Source of the DNA: Rhodobacteraceae bacterium IMCC1335
GTDB taxonomy: Bacteria > Pseudomonadota > Alphaproteobacteria > Rhodobacterales > Rhodobacteraceae
Length of the DNA stretch: 64,000 bases
Assembly (NCBI GenBank): GCA_039640495.1
Contig: CP046864.1
Span: forward strand, 1,612,001 to 1,676,000
Reading direction: 5' to 3'
Shown piece by piece: positions 18,296 to 27,978 of this stretch. Position numbers and translations under genes: made by a program. The first letter of the stretch is position 1, and every line of letters starts with the position of its first letter. The notes below the pieces were generated by a model. The model was given only the letters and a program-made list of their open reading frames with translations, made no database searches and had not been told where the DNA came from.

Positions 18296-18775
18296 ATGTT
18301 AGAAAATCCATTAGGTATCAGAGGGGCGGCGCCGGTTGGCTTAGTCCAAGACCTAACCCCTGATGAGGCGCTTTGTATCCGGTATTTGCGGCTTTGGTGA
18401 GCGGGGCCAGAGGCGCAAGCGGAAATTTGGAATGAATTTTCACGAAGTTTAGGACCAACCCCCGCAAAACAAGCGTTTTCGGCGTTTGAAAGCGTGTTTG
18501 CAATCTGTTCTAGCCATGACCACAGACCCTTCATTTTAAATTGTGTGAATTGTAAATCCCTAGGCGGAGATGAATCGGGATTTGTTAATTTTCTGGACTA
18601 CGCTGTGGAGGGGCAGCGTGAAGATGCTTTTTTAATGGCCTGCAATTTAGTACGCCCCGAAGTTGCACTAATCCTGCTGGATTTCGCGATGGACCTTGCC
18701 CTCAATCTACGCCTGATTGCCTTAAATATCGGGGTCGTGCAGGCGCAGCCTCCGCTTTGCAAACACTGGCATTGA
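18296..18775 (+). pseudogene. Hypothetical Cys-rich protein with in-frame TGA at codon 35
   Basis: An ATG at 18296 with good RBS (AGAAGAGG) opens a frame MLENPLGIRGAAPVGLVQDL...YLRLW that meets TGA at 18398-18400. The same frame then stays open for 124 more codons (AGPEAQAEIWNEF... to LCKHWH, stop at 18773). Codon use and composition on both sides look alike, and the joined product of about 159 residues resembles an uncharacterised Rhodobacterales protein family as I remember it. Cys/His are frequent (CSSHDH, NCVNC, LCKHWH), which hints at metal binding. Either a nonsense mutation, a sequence error, or recoding of TGA. No recognised domain; function unknown. Confidence 0.65.
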
Positions 18776-19438
18776 GCTGATAAACTGTGTCAGCTGGCCA
18801 GATTCAAGTTAAAAAATTTTTCTCTTTAGAGTTATGAGCTTTTCGCGCTATTGATTTTGAGTCTCAATTCACCTGATCGGCAAAAGAAAATGGTCAGCCA
18901 GAATTGAATTGAGATGCCTAGATCTCGATAGAAATTGTTTGATTTTCAACTCGAATTTCGTGTGTTTAAGCTGTTATTTGTGATTTCATGATACGTAAAT
19001 TGATGCTCAGAATAGACATACGATTGCAACGCATTTTAACAATGAAACTTTTCTTAAGCCTCATTGATTTAGTGATTGAAACGTAAAATTAAAAAGCTTG
19101 GGGCTAGCTCTGTCTAACCGCAGATTAAAATTATGTCAGAGCTTGGCCAGCTTTTGTCCTTAACGAGAACCGCTGGGCCCATATGCTTTGCATTATACAA
19201 AATTAAGCCCGCCCAAAGGAAAATGAGCAGCCAGCTTCGCCGCCTTACCTTGCGGGCGCGGTTCAACACGTCTGTCGCTTATAAACGTGATCAAAGACTT
19301 GCGTCGATCCGGTGTTCAAAAGCGTGCTTTTAGGAATTGAACAGTCAGAATGGCGAAGACAGGAATAAGACCCGATTTGCTTGCGCTCTCATGGTCCAGT
19401 TCGAGCTTAATCGGACCCTTCTTATTGAAGCGGTAAGC
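18776..19438. other. Intergenic region, no gene recognised
   Basis: About 660 AT-rich bases between the broken gene and the end of the methyltransferase gene. A 66-codon frame at 19133-19333 has no recognisable product. A loose inverted repeat (TCTCAATTC near 18860 and GAATTGAGA near 18905) is visible. Nothing else supported. Confidence 0.45.
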
Positions 19439-20806
19439 TCAACTTGCGGGTAAAACTCGGGTAACCACCTGTTTGGTATAAAGAGACACTGCGAGGACTT
19501 CATATCGCAAATCAAAGAGCGCGCAAAACTCATTTAACGCCTTAAACTCATCCTGCTGCCAACCCTGGTTGATAATCAATTCATCAAAAATGATCACCGT
19601 CTGTTCATCTATGACGGATCGCGCATTTTTAAGCGCGCTCAAGGTTGATCCGTATAGATCTGCATCAAGGTTTATCAACGCAGCTTTGGTGCGTTCGCTA
19701 GCAAAAAAGCTTGGTAAAGTCTTGTCAAACTCACCGACGATGAACTCACCTCCGGGGACATCTGGTACTTTTCCAAAGCTGCTATATGACCCTTTGGGAA
19801 CAGATCGCCAATCTGCGGGCAGGCCCTCAAACGTATCAAATCCAAACCCTTTTTTATAACTCTTCATCAGATACCTGAACGAGTCTCCCATCCAAACGCC
19901 AAACTCATAAAAGGGACGTGACCGGTCTGATAAAGATACAGCAAGGTCAAAAATCGACCAGCGGTTAAAATGTAAGCTGGGCTGTTCTTTCAAAGACAAC
20001 ACCCATTCGATGCTTTTCAAGATTGGATCGTCAGACAATTCGCTATTCATTAATGAGTCAAAATGGCTTCGGTCGCCCTTGAATGCGTTCATACCGGCTA
20101 GGGTGAAAATTGCATCACGATACATGGGCTCTGCTTTAAGGCACATTTCCACAATCGCCTGGGCAGTTTCTGCATCGCTTACCGTAGAATGCAGGTTCCA
20201 ATAGGCGCGAAAACTGTTTTCATCGATGTCAATCGCTTTCAAAAAACAATCCTGAGCGCCCTTAATATCGGCGCGATCGTTCAATAGGTTGCCATAATTA
20301 TTATAGGCAGGCGAGAAGAGCGGGTTGATCTTAAGAGCCGCTTTTAAATGCTGCTCTGATCTATCCAGCAATCCAAGCGACTTGAGAGATACGGCCACGT
20401 TGTTGTGATAGTTGACCTTGTTGTCCCGTTGCATGTTTTGCTCTGAGGGGCAGGGTTTGATTTCTATCGCTTGTTCATAATGGAAAATTGCTTTTACGTC
20501 ATGGCCCAGTTTCGAATAGCTTTCGGCCATAATATTGTGAAGAAAGATTGACTCGGGAAACTCGCTCAAAAGCTGTCCTGCAGATGTAACAACAGATTCG
20601 TACTCGCCTTTTTGAAACAGATTGATCAATAGCTTTGACAAGATAGGATTGATCAAAGGCTGAGAATCTGACGCACCGCCCGTTTCGATCTCGATCAGCG
20701 CTTCCTGGGCTAAAATGGAAGAGGTCTCTTCAAGAGAGGCTGCAACGGATGAACAGGTCATAGATGCCGATAGATCGGATGTTCTGTTAAGGTCAAAAGC
20801 TGCCAT
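19439..20806 (-). CDS. TPR-TylF/MycF-type O-methyltransferase fusion
   Basis: A 455-residue two-part protein. Residues about 60-230 form TPR-like repeats (FLHNIMAESYSKLGHDVKAIFHYEQAIEI, NNVAVSLKSLGLLDRSEQHLKAALKINP, AYNNYGNLLNDRADIKGAQDCFLKAIDI). Residues about 275-450 form a TylF/macrocin-O-methyltransferase domain: YEFGVWMGDSFRYL (SAM-binding), GFDTFEGLPADW, LINLDADLYGSTLSAL and VIIFDELI (metal-site acidic residues). Such enzymes methylate sugar hydroxyls with SAM and Mg2+. The TPR part suggests a protein or glycan-assembly partner. Single gene, target unknown; RBS AAGGAG upstream. Confidence 0.85.
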   Translation of the reverse strand: MAAFDLNRTSDLSASMTCSSVAASLEETSSILAQEALIEIETGGASDSQPLINPILSKLLINLFQKGEYESVVTSAGQLLSEFPESIFLHNIMAESYSKLGHDVKAIFHYEQAIEIKPCPSEQNMQRDNKVNYHNNVAVSLKSLGLLDRSEQHLKAALKINPLFSPAYNNYGNLLNDRADIKGAQDCFLKAIDIDENSFRAYWNLHSTVSDAETAQAIVEMCLKAEPMYRDAIFTLAGMNAFKGDRSHFDSLMNSELSDDPILKSIEWVLSLKEQPSLHFNRWSIFDLAVSLSDRSRPFYEFGVWMGDSFRYLMKSYKKGFGFDTFEGLPADWRSVPKGSYSSFGKVPDVPGGEFIVGEFDKTLPSFFASERTKAALINLDADLYGSTLSALKNARSVIDEQTVIIFDELIINQGWQQDEFKALNEFCALFDLRYEVLAVSLYTKQVVTRVLPAS

Positions 20807-20992
20807 TGCGTATCTCCTTCAGGAATAGAAACGACCGCAGGCGATTTTGTTTAGCGCTTTAGGGATTTAAATTTTGATTTTGATAGAATTTTAATATTTG
20901 AAACAGGTTACTTGAAGCAGATTTTATTAAAAACTATCTAATACGGCTGCCACGAGAAACGCTTAAAAACATCTCAGGTGGTTAAACTGGGC

Positions 20993-21565
20993 TTATCTGC
21001 CCCAGCTGCGCAGGGGACCACAATCGACATGAACAAAATTTGAACGTGAATAGCTCCCAACGCCGCCAGCCTTGCAAGAATTAGCAGCTTTGGAAAGTTG
21101 CCGCACTGAACGCGATGACAATCGAAGATCCGCAGCTTGCCCAGAGATATGCAATGACTTCTTGGCCACCAATCGCGATTGACGGCGCAGCATCGCATTG
21201 GTTTTAGCGCTACGATACCCAGAAAGCAGTTGATACGGCTCATCCGTGTCCAAAAGGCGGTGACTGGCTGCCATGATGTCGATCGTGCGCACATCAATTT
21301 GCTTAATTTCATTGCGACGCCAATCTCGCATAATGCGATTGATTTCGTCGATAGCCTCAGGAATATATTGCCCGTCAATCCAGTAGATCGTATTCACCCG
21401 CTCGCCGCTGCGCTTTGAATACAAATTCAGGCTACGAATATCGCCTGATCTGCGCAGGAAACCAGCCGCTTTCGAAAACGTAGGCGCTGCTGATACGAGC
21501 GTTGCTGCAAATGCACCAAGCAAAAAGCGTCGCGATAGCGCGGTGCAGTTTTGCGTGTGATCCAT
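20993..21565 (-). CDS. DUF882/YcbK-type M15 peptidase
   Basis: A 190-residue exported protein of the DUF882/YcbK group of M15-like murein peptidases. Seen: twin-arginine-like signal (SRRFLLGAFAATLVSAAP), LNLYSKRSGERVNTIYW, the QLLSGYRSAKTN motif, and zinc ligands in SLHISGQAADLR (H-x6-D) and HVDCG near the C-terminus. Predicted to cut peptidoglycan peptides in the periplasm. I chose ATG 21565, which gives a normal-length signal peptide; ATG 21586 and 21649 are in frame too. Divergent from an L,D-transpeptidase gene. Confidence 0.85.
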   Translation of the reverse strand: MDHTQNCTALSRRFLLGAFAATLVSAAPTFSKAAGFLRRSGDIRSLNLYSKRSGERVNTIYWIDGQYIPEAIDEINRIMRDWRRNEIKQIDVRTIDIMAASHRLLDTDEPYQLLSGYRSAKTNAMLRRQSRLVAKKSLHISGQAADLRLSSRSVRQLSKAANSCKAGGVGSYSRSNFVHVDCGPLRSWGR

Positions 21566-21853
21566 TCCCGAAAACCCTTTGTCCATATTTCTACCAGGCG
21601 ATCGAAACCCGTTCACCCACGCCACGCTTCTTGCCATAAAAGAGAGCATTAGCCAAGATTTTATTTACCGATAGTTTGTATCTGACCTTTTTCAGGGCAA
21701 TTTTTGCCGTTGGTATGCGGTCTTTTTAATCTAAAAGCCTAGAAATTTTGATAACTTTTAAAGAGCCGTCACCAAAAAGTGACGTGATCTGTGCTTCCAA
21801 TCAACTACATATGCTATATAAAGATATGTGAAATACCAAGGGTGGGAAAGGCG

Positions 21854-23476
21854 ATGGTCGGCCAGCAGCTTGAGCAGATAAAAAGATCATTTTTTATTAA
21901 ATTGGGTTTTTTATGTGTCATTTTTTTTATTTTTTTCACGCAGAGCCTACGGGCTGAGCTGACTGATTTTGCGTTTAAATTGGGTTTGCTAGAAAAAGTG
22001 GCTGGTGAAAAAGCCGTTGAAGATTTTTACCAAAACCGGAATTTCAGGCCCGTCTGGATAGGGCAGGGTCCAGCCGCTACTGAGCGCCGAACGGCTTTAT
22101 TCACAGCGCTTGAACAGGCTGATTTGCACGCGTTGCCGAAGAGGCGCTACAGGGCTGATTTAAGGCTTTTCAAAAAGCGCGGCCAAGATGGAAGGCAGTT
22201 GGGTATCTTAGAAGGCCAACTTACAATGGCGTTTTTACGATATGCAAAAGACGTCCATGCGGGTCTTTTAAATCCAAGCAAAGTAGACGAATTGATTTTC
22301 CGCAAGCTGCCGCGCATTAATCCAAGCGAGCTTTTGCAACGGGTTGTTTCAGAACCAGCAAAAGCTGTTTTTAACAGCCTGCCACCGCAAAGCGACGCCT
22401 ATAAGAATCTGATGAAGGCGCGGCAGAAACTGCTTAAGGCGCGCCTGAATGCGCCGTGGGGGCCGGTTCTGTTAGATGAGCGGCTGGCCAAAGGTGCCGA
22501 GGGAGATCGGGTTGTTCAACTTCGCGATCGACTTATATCACAGGGCTATTTGAAGCACACGGCTTCTGCGCGGTTCGATGGTGATTTGCGGTTGGCGCTT
22601 CAACGCTTTCAAAAAGACCACGGGTTATCGCCCGATGGCATTGCCGGCAGCAATACGATTGCTGAGTTGAACGTTCCAATATCGCAGCGCTTGCAATCTA
22701 TAGAAGTTGCCATGGAGCGGGAACGCTGGATTAATCATCCGCAACAAAATCGTCAAATTGTGGTGAATTTAACTGATTACACGGTCAAGCTTATAGAAAA
22801 TGGCACGGTAAAATTTCAAACCCGCTCGGTCGTGGGCGCGGATATTGATGATCAGCGCAGTCCAGAGTTTTCAGATGTAATGGAATATATGGTTATAAAT
22901 CCGACTTGGAATGTTCCAAAATCGATCACGCTAAATGAATATTTGCCTGAGCTACAGGAAGATCCAAGTGCGCATAGCTATCTTACGCTTTATGATCAAG
23001 ACGGGCAGGTTGTTGATCGAGACTTTGTTGATTTTTTGGCCTATGATCAAGACAGCTTCCCTTATGATTTAAAGCAGCTGCCATCGCAAACAAACGCGCT
23101 TGGGTTGGTAAAGTTTATGTTGCCCAACCCGCATAACATTTATTTGCATGACACGCCGTCTAAAGCCTTATTCGCGAAAGAGACGCGGGCTTTCAGCCAT
23201 GGTTGTATCCGCCTGCATCAGCCTTTTGATTTTGCTTTTGAGCTTCTGTCAGATCAAAGCTATGATCCCGTTGGCGATTTTTTTCGACTTTTAGATGCGG
23301 GCAAAGAGGCCAGCATTATCCTCAAGAATCCAGTTCCTGTTCACATTATTTATCGCACCGCCGTTGCAGAATATGACGGACGGATTGGGTTCAGACGGGA
23401 TATTTATGGCCGCGATGCGCGTATTTTTGAGGCCTTACGGATGGCAGGGCTGGCGTTAGAGGCCACGCAAGGCTAA
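21854..23476 (+). CDS. L,D-transpeptidase, YcbB/LdtD type
   Basis: A 540-residue periplasmic cell-wall enzyme. Seen: N-terminal membrane anchor or signal ([21 protein letters not shown]), [13 protein letters not shown] near residue 60, a peptidoglycan-binding domain near 215-270 ([14 protein letters not shown]...[18 protein letters not shown]), and the YkuD catalytic domain with FSHGCIRL, catalytic Cys about residue 451. It makes 3-3 cross-links in peptidoglycan. ATG 21854 has GGGAAAGG upstream; an in-frame GTG at 21791 would add 21 residues before the anchor and looks less likely. Confidence 0.9.
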   Translation: MVGQQLEQIKRSFFIKLGFLCVIFFIFFTQSLRAELTDFAFKLGLLEKVAGEKAVEDFYQNRNFRPVWIGQGPAATERRTALFTALEQADLHALPKRRYRADLRLFKKRGQDGRQLGILEGQLTMAFLRYAKDVHAGLLNPSKVDELIFRKLPRINPSELLQRVVSEPAKAVFNSLPPQSDAYKNLMKARQKLLKARLNAPWGPVLLDERLAKGAEGDRVVQLRDRLISQGYLKHTASARFDGDLRLALQRFQKDHGLSPDGIAGSNTIAELNVPISQRLQSIEVAMERERWINHPQQNRQIVVNLTDYTVKLIENGTVKFQTRSVVGADIDDQRSPEFSDVMEYMVINPTWNVPKSITLNEYLPELQEDPSAHSYLTLYDQDGQVVDRDFVDFLAYDQDSFPYDLKQLPSQTNALGLVKFMLPNPHNIYLHDTPSKALFAKETRAFSHGCIRLHQPFDFAFELLSDQSYDPVGDFFRLLDAGKEASIILKNPVPVHIIYRTAVAEYDGRIGFRRDIYGRDARIFEALRMAGLALEATQG

Positions 23477-23487
23477 ACCAATCTGAG

Positions 23488-24609
23488 ATGGAAAAAAAAA
23501 TCGCGTATACCCTTAAAGATATTGCGGCGTCTCTCGGCCTTACGCTGGTGGGGGATCCGTACATGCGCGTGCACAGCGTCTCAGAGCCCAGTAGCGCCAA
23601 GCAAGGCCAGTTGGCTCTGGCCATGTCGCCCGCCTATGAAGCTCAACTTGGCGAAGGAGCGGCTGAAATGGCGATGCTGCGCGAAGGGGCGGATTGGCAA
23701 GCGCTTGGATTGCGCGCTGCGCTTTTGGCGCCGCGCCCGAAATTTGCTTTGTCGGGTTTATCCGCGATGCTTGATCCCGGGCAATCAGTGCCGCAGGGCA
23801 TTCACCCATCTGCAGTGATTGATCCGAGCGCTAAGCTTGGACAAAATCTTTGCATCGGTCCTTTCAGTTATATCGGTCCAAACGCTGAATTAGGCGATGC
23901 CTGTTTGATAGGCCCTCATTGTCATATCGGCGCTTCCAGCGTTTTGGGTGATCATGCGCGCCTGCGAGAGGGTGTTAAAATTGGCGCGCGTGTCAAGATT
24001 GGGGATCGCTTTATCGCGCAGCCAGGGGTTGTTATTGGGGCGGATGGCTTTTCGTTCGTGACCCAAGAAATTTCGGGCGTGGAGGCTGCCCGTGCAACCT
24101 TGGGCGATCAAACCGCCTCTGTTCAGCAGCAAAGCTGGGCACGGGTGCATTCTTTGGGCAGCGTTACGATTGGAGATGATGTCGAACTGGGGGCCAATAC
24201 ATGCGTTGATTGCGGTACAATCCGCGATACTGTCCTTGGTGATGGTGTGAAATGCGACAATCTGGTGCAAATTGGCCATAACGTGACGGTCGATCAGCAT
24301 AGTTTGATTTGCGCGCAAGTGGCGATTGCGGGATCAACCCGAATTGGCAAACATGTTGTGCTGGGCGGGCAAACGGGGGTGAGCGATAATTTATTTATTG
24401 GAGATCACGTGATCACGGGCGGCGCAACGAAAGTGCTGTCTAATGTTCCTGCGGGGCGCGTTATGCTGGGCTATCCGGCTATGAAGATGGATAGCCACCT
24501 TGAGGCGTATAAGGCCTTGCGCCGCTTGCCGCGCTTGATGCGCGATTTTGCAGAGTTCAAAGCCCGGTTTTTAAATCAAAAAGATGAATCTTTTAAGGAT
24601 AAGAATTAG
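23488..24609 (+). CDS. lpxD: UDP-3-O-acylglucosamine N-acyltransferase
   Basis: A 373-residue LpxD, slightly longer than the usual 340-350. Seen: N-terminal uridine-binding domain ([18 protein letters not shown]...), then many hexapeptide repeats forming the left-handed helix ([15 protein letters not shown]..., [27 protein letters not shown]), the catalytic-site segment [12 protein letters not shown] (His), and [11 protein letters not shown] near the end. Transfers a 3-hydroxyacyl chain from acyl carrier protein onto the lipid A precursor in the cytoplasm. It lies 11 nt after the transpeptidase gene and 12 nt before an acyl carrier protein gene. Confidence 0.94.
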   Translation: MEKKIAYTLKDIAASLGLTLVGDPYMRVHSVSEPSSAKQGQLALAMSPAYEAQLGEGAAEMAMLREGADWQALGLRAALLAPRPKFALSGLSAMLDPGQSVPQGIHPSAVIDPSAKLGQNLCIGPFSYIGPNAELGDACLIGPHCHIGASSVLGDHARLREGVKIGARVKIGDRFIAQPGVVIGADGFSFVTQEISGVEAARATLGDQTASVQQQSWARVHSLGSVTIGDDVELGANTCVDCGTIRDTVLGDGVKCDNLVQIGHNVTVDQHSLICAQVAIAGSTRIGKHVVLGGQTGVSDNLFIGDHVITGGATKVLSNVPAGRVMLGYPAMKMDSHLEAYKALRRLPRLMRDFAEFKARFLNQKDESFKDKN

Positions 24610-24621
24610 AAGGTTGAAATC

Positions 24622-24879
24622 ATGGATATAGAAAATAAAGTCATTGAAATCATAGCGGAACTTGCAGTTCTTGAAGTTGAAGACGTATCCTTAGATAGCA
24701 GTTTAGACAGTTTGGGGATCGATAGTCTGGGGCTGGTCGAAAGTATTTTCGCAATAGAGGAAACCTTTGACATTCAAATACCCTTCAACGCGAATGATCT
24801 CCAAAATAGTGAGTTTGACATCTCTTCGGTAGCAACAATCATTGCCGGAATTCAAGAATTGGTGGCAAAAAAGCCGTGA
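24622..24879 (+). CDS. Acyl carrier protein, dedicated type
   Basis: An 85-residue acyl carrier protein. Seen: acidic four-helix sequence with the phosphopantetheine site GIDSLGLVE, Ser about residue 35. It differs from a housekeeping AcpP (no EEFD-type helix; it has FDIQIPFNANDLQN). It overlaps the ketoacyl synthase start by 4 nt (GTGA/TGA region at 24876) and follows lpxD by 12 nt, so all three are probably co-transcribed. Likely carries a special acyl chain for lipid A, comparable in idea to rhizobial AcpXL, but it is shorter and its chain is unknown. Confidence 0.9.
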   Translation: MDIENKVIEIIAELAVLEVEDVSLDSSLDSLGIDSLGLVESIFAIEETFDIQIPFNANDLQNSEFDISSVATIIAGIQELVAKKP

Positions 24880-26084
24880 AAAGGGTTGTGATTACAGGCG
24901 CAGGCACAATCAACGCGCTTGGGCATAGTGTCAAAGAAACGTTCGAGGCGATGCGTGAGGGGCGCTGCGGCATCGCTCCGGTCATGTTTCGCGATGTAGA
25001 GCGGTTGTCAATTCAGATCGGAGGGCAGGTTCGTAACTTTACTCCCGAAGAGGTGTTCAATCGCCAGCAATTGGTTCTTTATGATCGGTTTACGCAATTC
25101 AGTTTATTGGCTGCGAAAGAGGCGTTAGAGCAATCTGGATTGGTCTTTACCGGGGAGCTTGCCGCGACATCCGGTGTGGTTTTGGGCACTGCTGGCGGCG
25201 GGGTGAGCACCTGGGATGATAATTATCGCGCCGTATATGAAGAAGGTAAGAACCGGGTGCATCCGTTTGTGGTGCCCAAGCTGATGAATAATGCAGCGGC
25301 CAGCCATATTTCGATGGAATATAATTTGAAAGGCCCCAGCTTTACGGTGTCAACCGCTTGTGCCAGCTCCAATCATGCCATGGCGCAAGCTTTTCAATTG
25401 GTCCGCTCAGGCATGTCGCCCGCAATGGTAACGGGGGGATCTGAATCCATGCTTTGTTTTGGCGGTGTTAAAGCTTGGGAAGGGTTGCGGGTGATGAGCC
25501 GAGATGCCTGCCGCCCTTTTTCGGCCAATCGAAATGGCATGGTACAGGGCGAAGGTGCCGCGATATTTGTGTTTGAAGAATTGGAACATGCGAAGGCCCG
25601 CAAAGCCGAAATTCTGGCTGAAGTCGTCGGCTATGCGATGTCTTCGGATGCTGCTGATATTGTGATGCCTTCTAAACAGGGGGCTGAACGTGCAATCGCG
25701 GGTGCGCTAAAAAATGCAGGTCTTAATCCAGAAGATGTTGGCTATATCAATGCGCATGGCACGGGCACTGCTGCGAATGACAAAACCGAATGCGCAGCCG
25801 TGGCAACGGTGTTCGGGCGCCACGCGGATGATTTGATGATCAGTTCTACCAAATCCATGCATGGCCATGTGATCGGCGGCACCGGGGCTGTTGAGCTTTT
25901 GGCCTGTATCATGGCATTGCGCGATAGCGTTGTCGCCCCGACAATCGGTTACGAAGAGGCAGATCCGGAATGCGCGCTGGACGTTGTGCCCAACATTGCG
26001 CGGGAGGCCTCGGTGAGCGTGGCGCTCAGCAATGCCTTTGCATTTGGTGGTCTAAATGCTGTTATTGCGTTGCGAAAGTTTTAA
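24876..26084 (+). CDS. Beta-ketoacyl-ACP synthase II-like
   Basis: A 402-residue FabF-type condensing enzyme, full length. Seen: RVVITGAGTINALG at the start, catalytic triad Cys162 in VSTACASSNHA, His in NAHGTGTAANDKTE (about residue 303), His in STKSMHGHVIGGTGAVE (about 338), and NAFAFGGLNAVI at the end. Starts with GTG overlapping the ACP stop. Elongates acyl chains on ACP. Next to lpxD and its own ACP it probably serves hydroxyacyl or long-chain supply for lipid A rather than bulk fatty acid synthesis; inference. Confidence 0.93.
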   Translation: MKRVVITGAGTINALGHSVKETFEAMREGRCGIAPVMFRDVERLSIQIGGQVRNFTPEEVFNRQQLVLYDRFTQFSLLAAKEALEQSGLVFTGELAATSGVVLGTAGGGVSTWDDNYRAVYEEGKNRVHPFVVPKLMNNAAASHISMEYNLKGPSFTVSTACASSNHAMAQAFQLVRSGMSPAMVTGGSESMLCFGGVKAWEGLRVMSRDACRPFSANRNGMVQGEGAAIFVFEELEHAKARKAEILAEVVGYAMSSDAADIVMPSKQGAERAIAGALKNAGLNPEDVGYINAHGTGTAANDKTECAAVATVFGRHADDLMISSTKSMHGHVIGGTGAVELLACIMALRDSVVAPTIGYEEADPECALDVVPNIAREASVSVALSNAFAFGGLNAVIALRKF

Positions 26085-26141
26085 CCCAATATAAAAGCGT
26101 AAATGTATCGCAGATCTATGCCTGCCGGTTATTGTGACAGG

Positions 26142-26315
26142 CTAAAACCCTTTGCCGAGCCCGTTTAACGTATTCTTAAGGCGTGCAGGAACATAGCCTT
26201 GCTGCCCATTTTGCCAGTTTTTGGGTTTGGTGTTCATGCCCAAATAAGGTTTGGCAAAATATCCCCCTATTCCCATCGCGGATAACAGAATAACGATCAA
26301 AAGAAATTGCTTCAT
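26142..26315 (-). CDS. Small membrane-anchored protein, 57 aa
   Basis: A small open frame with a good ribosome binding site (AGGA, 7 nt before the ATG). The product starts MKQFLLIVILLSAMGIGGYF (one membrane helix or uncleaved signal) followed by a hydrophilic tail (KPKNWQNGQQGYVPARLKNTLNGL). The clean N-in anchor plus RBS support a real gene. It sits between the convergent ketoacyl synthase gene and mnmA; same strand as, and downstream of, mnmA by 45 nt. No known family recognised; function unknown. Confidence 0.65.
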   Translation of the reverse strand: MKQFLLIVILLSAMGIGGYFAKPYLGMNTKPKNWQNGQQGYVPARLKNTLNGLGKGF

Positions 26316-26360
26316 TTCTAGATCCTAAAAGCTTTTCATGTGATTGAAAAGCATCTGCGT

Positions 26361-27497
26361 TTACGCGCGCTTGGTGATCCAGCCACCGCCCAAGACACGG
26401 GTGCTGTCAGTGTCATAAAACACGCAGGCTTGCCCTGGGGCAACGCCTTCTTCGGGGTTTAAAAGTTCGACTTCGCCGGTCGTCTCGCTGAGCGGTTTTA
26501 CAAGCGCCTCTTTCGGCCCTCGCGTAGAGCGCAATTTAACCGAGAGATGCCATTCTGCCCGATCTGCAAACGGAGTATCTCCCAACCAATTGATACCCAT
26601 AATGGGCACTTTGCGCACGGCCAATAAGTGCTTTGGCCCCACAATAACCTGCTTTTTTTCAACGTCCAAGCCAATCACGTAAATCGGGTCAGCTAAGCCA
26701 CCAATCCCCAGACCTCTGCGTTGCCCAATCGTATAATGGATCAAGCCGTGATGCTGGCCCAATATTGTACCATCCACCCCCACTATATCCCCCGGTTCAG
26801 CGGAACCGGGGCGCAACTTCTCAATCACCGCTGCATAATTTCCATCTGGAACAAAGCAAATATCTTGACTGTCTGGTTTGCTGGCGACATCAAGCCCATA
26901 TTTGTGGGCTAAGGCGCGTGTTTGTGCTTTCGAAGTCAAATGTCCAAGCGGAAAACGCAGAAAGTCAACTTGAGGTTGGGTGGTGGAGAATAGGAAATAG
27001 CTTTGGTCGCGCGTGGCATCGCCAGCCTGATGCAATTCGGCTTTATTTGGGCCTTGTTTGCGCTGAATATAATGGCCGGTCGCCATGCAATCCGCCTCAA
27101 GATCCCGCGCTGTTTGCATCAGATCTTTGAATTTCACCCGCTCATTGCAGCGAATGCAGGGCACTGGCGTTGCCCCGGCCAAATAACTATCTGCAAAGTC
27201 ATCGATCACAGCCTCTTGAAAGATGTTTTCATAATCCAGCACGTAATGTGGAAAACCCATATTCTCAGCCACGCGGCGCGCGTCATGAATATCAATACCG
27301 GCGCAACACGCACCTTTCTTTGCCAAAGCCGCCCCATGATCGTAAAGTTGCAGGGTAACGCCAACCACATCATAGCCTTCACTCGCCAATTGCGCGGCCA
27401 CAACAGAACTGTCGACACCGCCAGACATGGCCACGACGACGCGTGTTTCCGCAGGCGGTTTTGCAAACCCTAAAGAATTGAGGGGCGAGTCCGTCAC
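26361..27497 (-). CDS. mnmA: tRNA-specific 2-thiouridylase
   Basis: A 378-residue MnmA, full length. Seen: ATP pyrophosphatase loop [18 protein letters not shown] near residue 20, the [18 protein letters not shown] region, first catalytic cysteine in [11 protein letters not shown] near residue 113 and second in [13 protein letters not shown] near 210, and the C-terminal barrel GLGIGG...YVIGLD. Transfers sulfur to U34 of tRNA Lys, Glu and Gln in the cytoplasm. Divergent from sciP. Confidence 0.96.
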   Translation of the reverse strand: MTDSPLNSLGFAKPPAETRVVVAMSGGVDSSVVAAQLASEGYDVVGVTLQLYDHGAALAKKGACCAGIDIHDARRVAENMGFPHYVLDYENIFQEAVIDDFADSYLAGATPVPCIRCNERVKFKDLMQTARDLEADCMATGHYIQRKQGPNKAELHQAGDATRDQSYFLFSTTQPQVDFLRFPLGHLTSKAQTRALAHKYGLDVASKPDSQDICFVPDGNYAAVIEKLRPGSAEPGDIVGVDGTILGQHHGLIHYTIGQRRGLGIGGLADPIYVIGLDVEKKQVIVGPKHLLAVRKVPIMGINWLGDTPFADRAEWHLSVKLRSTRGPKEALVKPLSETTGEVELLNPEEGVAPGQACVFYDTDSTRVLGGGWITKRA

Positions 27498-27613
27498 GAG
27501 AGTTCCTTTTTGTTTACGTTTAAAAAGATCACATTTTAAACATTTTTATCGTGACGGTTCATTAGACATTAAGCCGCCTAACCGCAATCTTTTCTTTGGG
27601 AAAAGGGGGTACT

Positions 27614-27895
27614 ATGCGGTTTAGAAAAGATATGAAAACTGGCGCGGGGTTGGTGCGCCTTGCGGATGGCTCACTTTTAAGCGACGCGGATTTGCCGCCT
27701 CGGGACACAACGCGGTGGGTGGCCTCGCGCAAATTGGCAGTGGTGCGTGCCGTAATTTATCAATTACGGACGCAAGAAGAAGTTCTTGAAACCTACAGCA
27801 TCAGCGAAGAAGAATTTTGTGATTGGGTGAATTGCTTGGCGACCAATGGCCCCTCTGGTTTAAAAATAACGTCGCGCAGCAATATTTCACGCTAG
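27614..27895 (+). CDS. sciP: CtrA inhibitor SciP-like protein (DUF1153)
   Basis: A 93-residue DUF1153 protein. Seen: LPPRDTTRWVASRKLAVVRAV in the middle and EEVLETYSISEEEFCDWVN, matching the SciP helix-turn-helix core (LP-x-x-DT-x-RWV-x-x-RKA, ...SxEEFxxW). ATG 27614 follows GGGGG by 4 nt; the TTG at 27596 is less likely. In Caulobacter SciP blocks CtrA-driven transcription during G1. Here it stands 83 nt upstream of ctrA on the same strand. Confidence 0.88.
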   Translation: MRFRKDMKTGAGLVRLADGSLLSDADLPPRDTTRWVASRKLAVVRAVIYQLRTQEEVLETYSISEEEFCDWVNCLATNGPSGLKITSRSNISR

Positions 27896-27978
27896 AGTTA
27901 AGTTAATTACGTTATGGTAACGAGTGGTTAACCTTTATGGTGAAGCTTTGGTGACGCGCGTAAGTATTGGAGATTTTG
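27896..27978 (+). promoter_or_regulatory. sciP-ctrA spacer with TTAA half-sites
   Basis: Three TTAA tetramers lie at 27898, 27903 and 27928 (the last as GGTTAACC). They look like CtrA half-sites, but no pair has the full TTAA-N7-TTAA spacing, so a CtrA autoregulatory site is only a possibility. The GGAG before the ctrA ATG serves as ribosome binding site. Confidence 0.35.

Noticed and set aside
18398-18460. SECIS-like hairpin after the TGA at 18398
   Set aside because: Only a 2-3 bp stem with a GCAA loop can be drawn close to the TGA; this is too weak to call.
27896-27978. Full CtrA box upstream of ctrA
   Set aside because: TTAA tetramers are present but none are spaced TTAA-N7-TTAA; kept only as half-sites.
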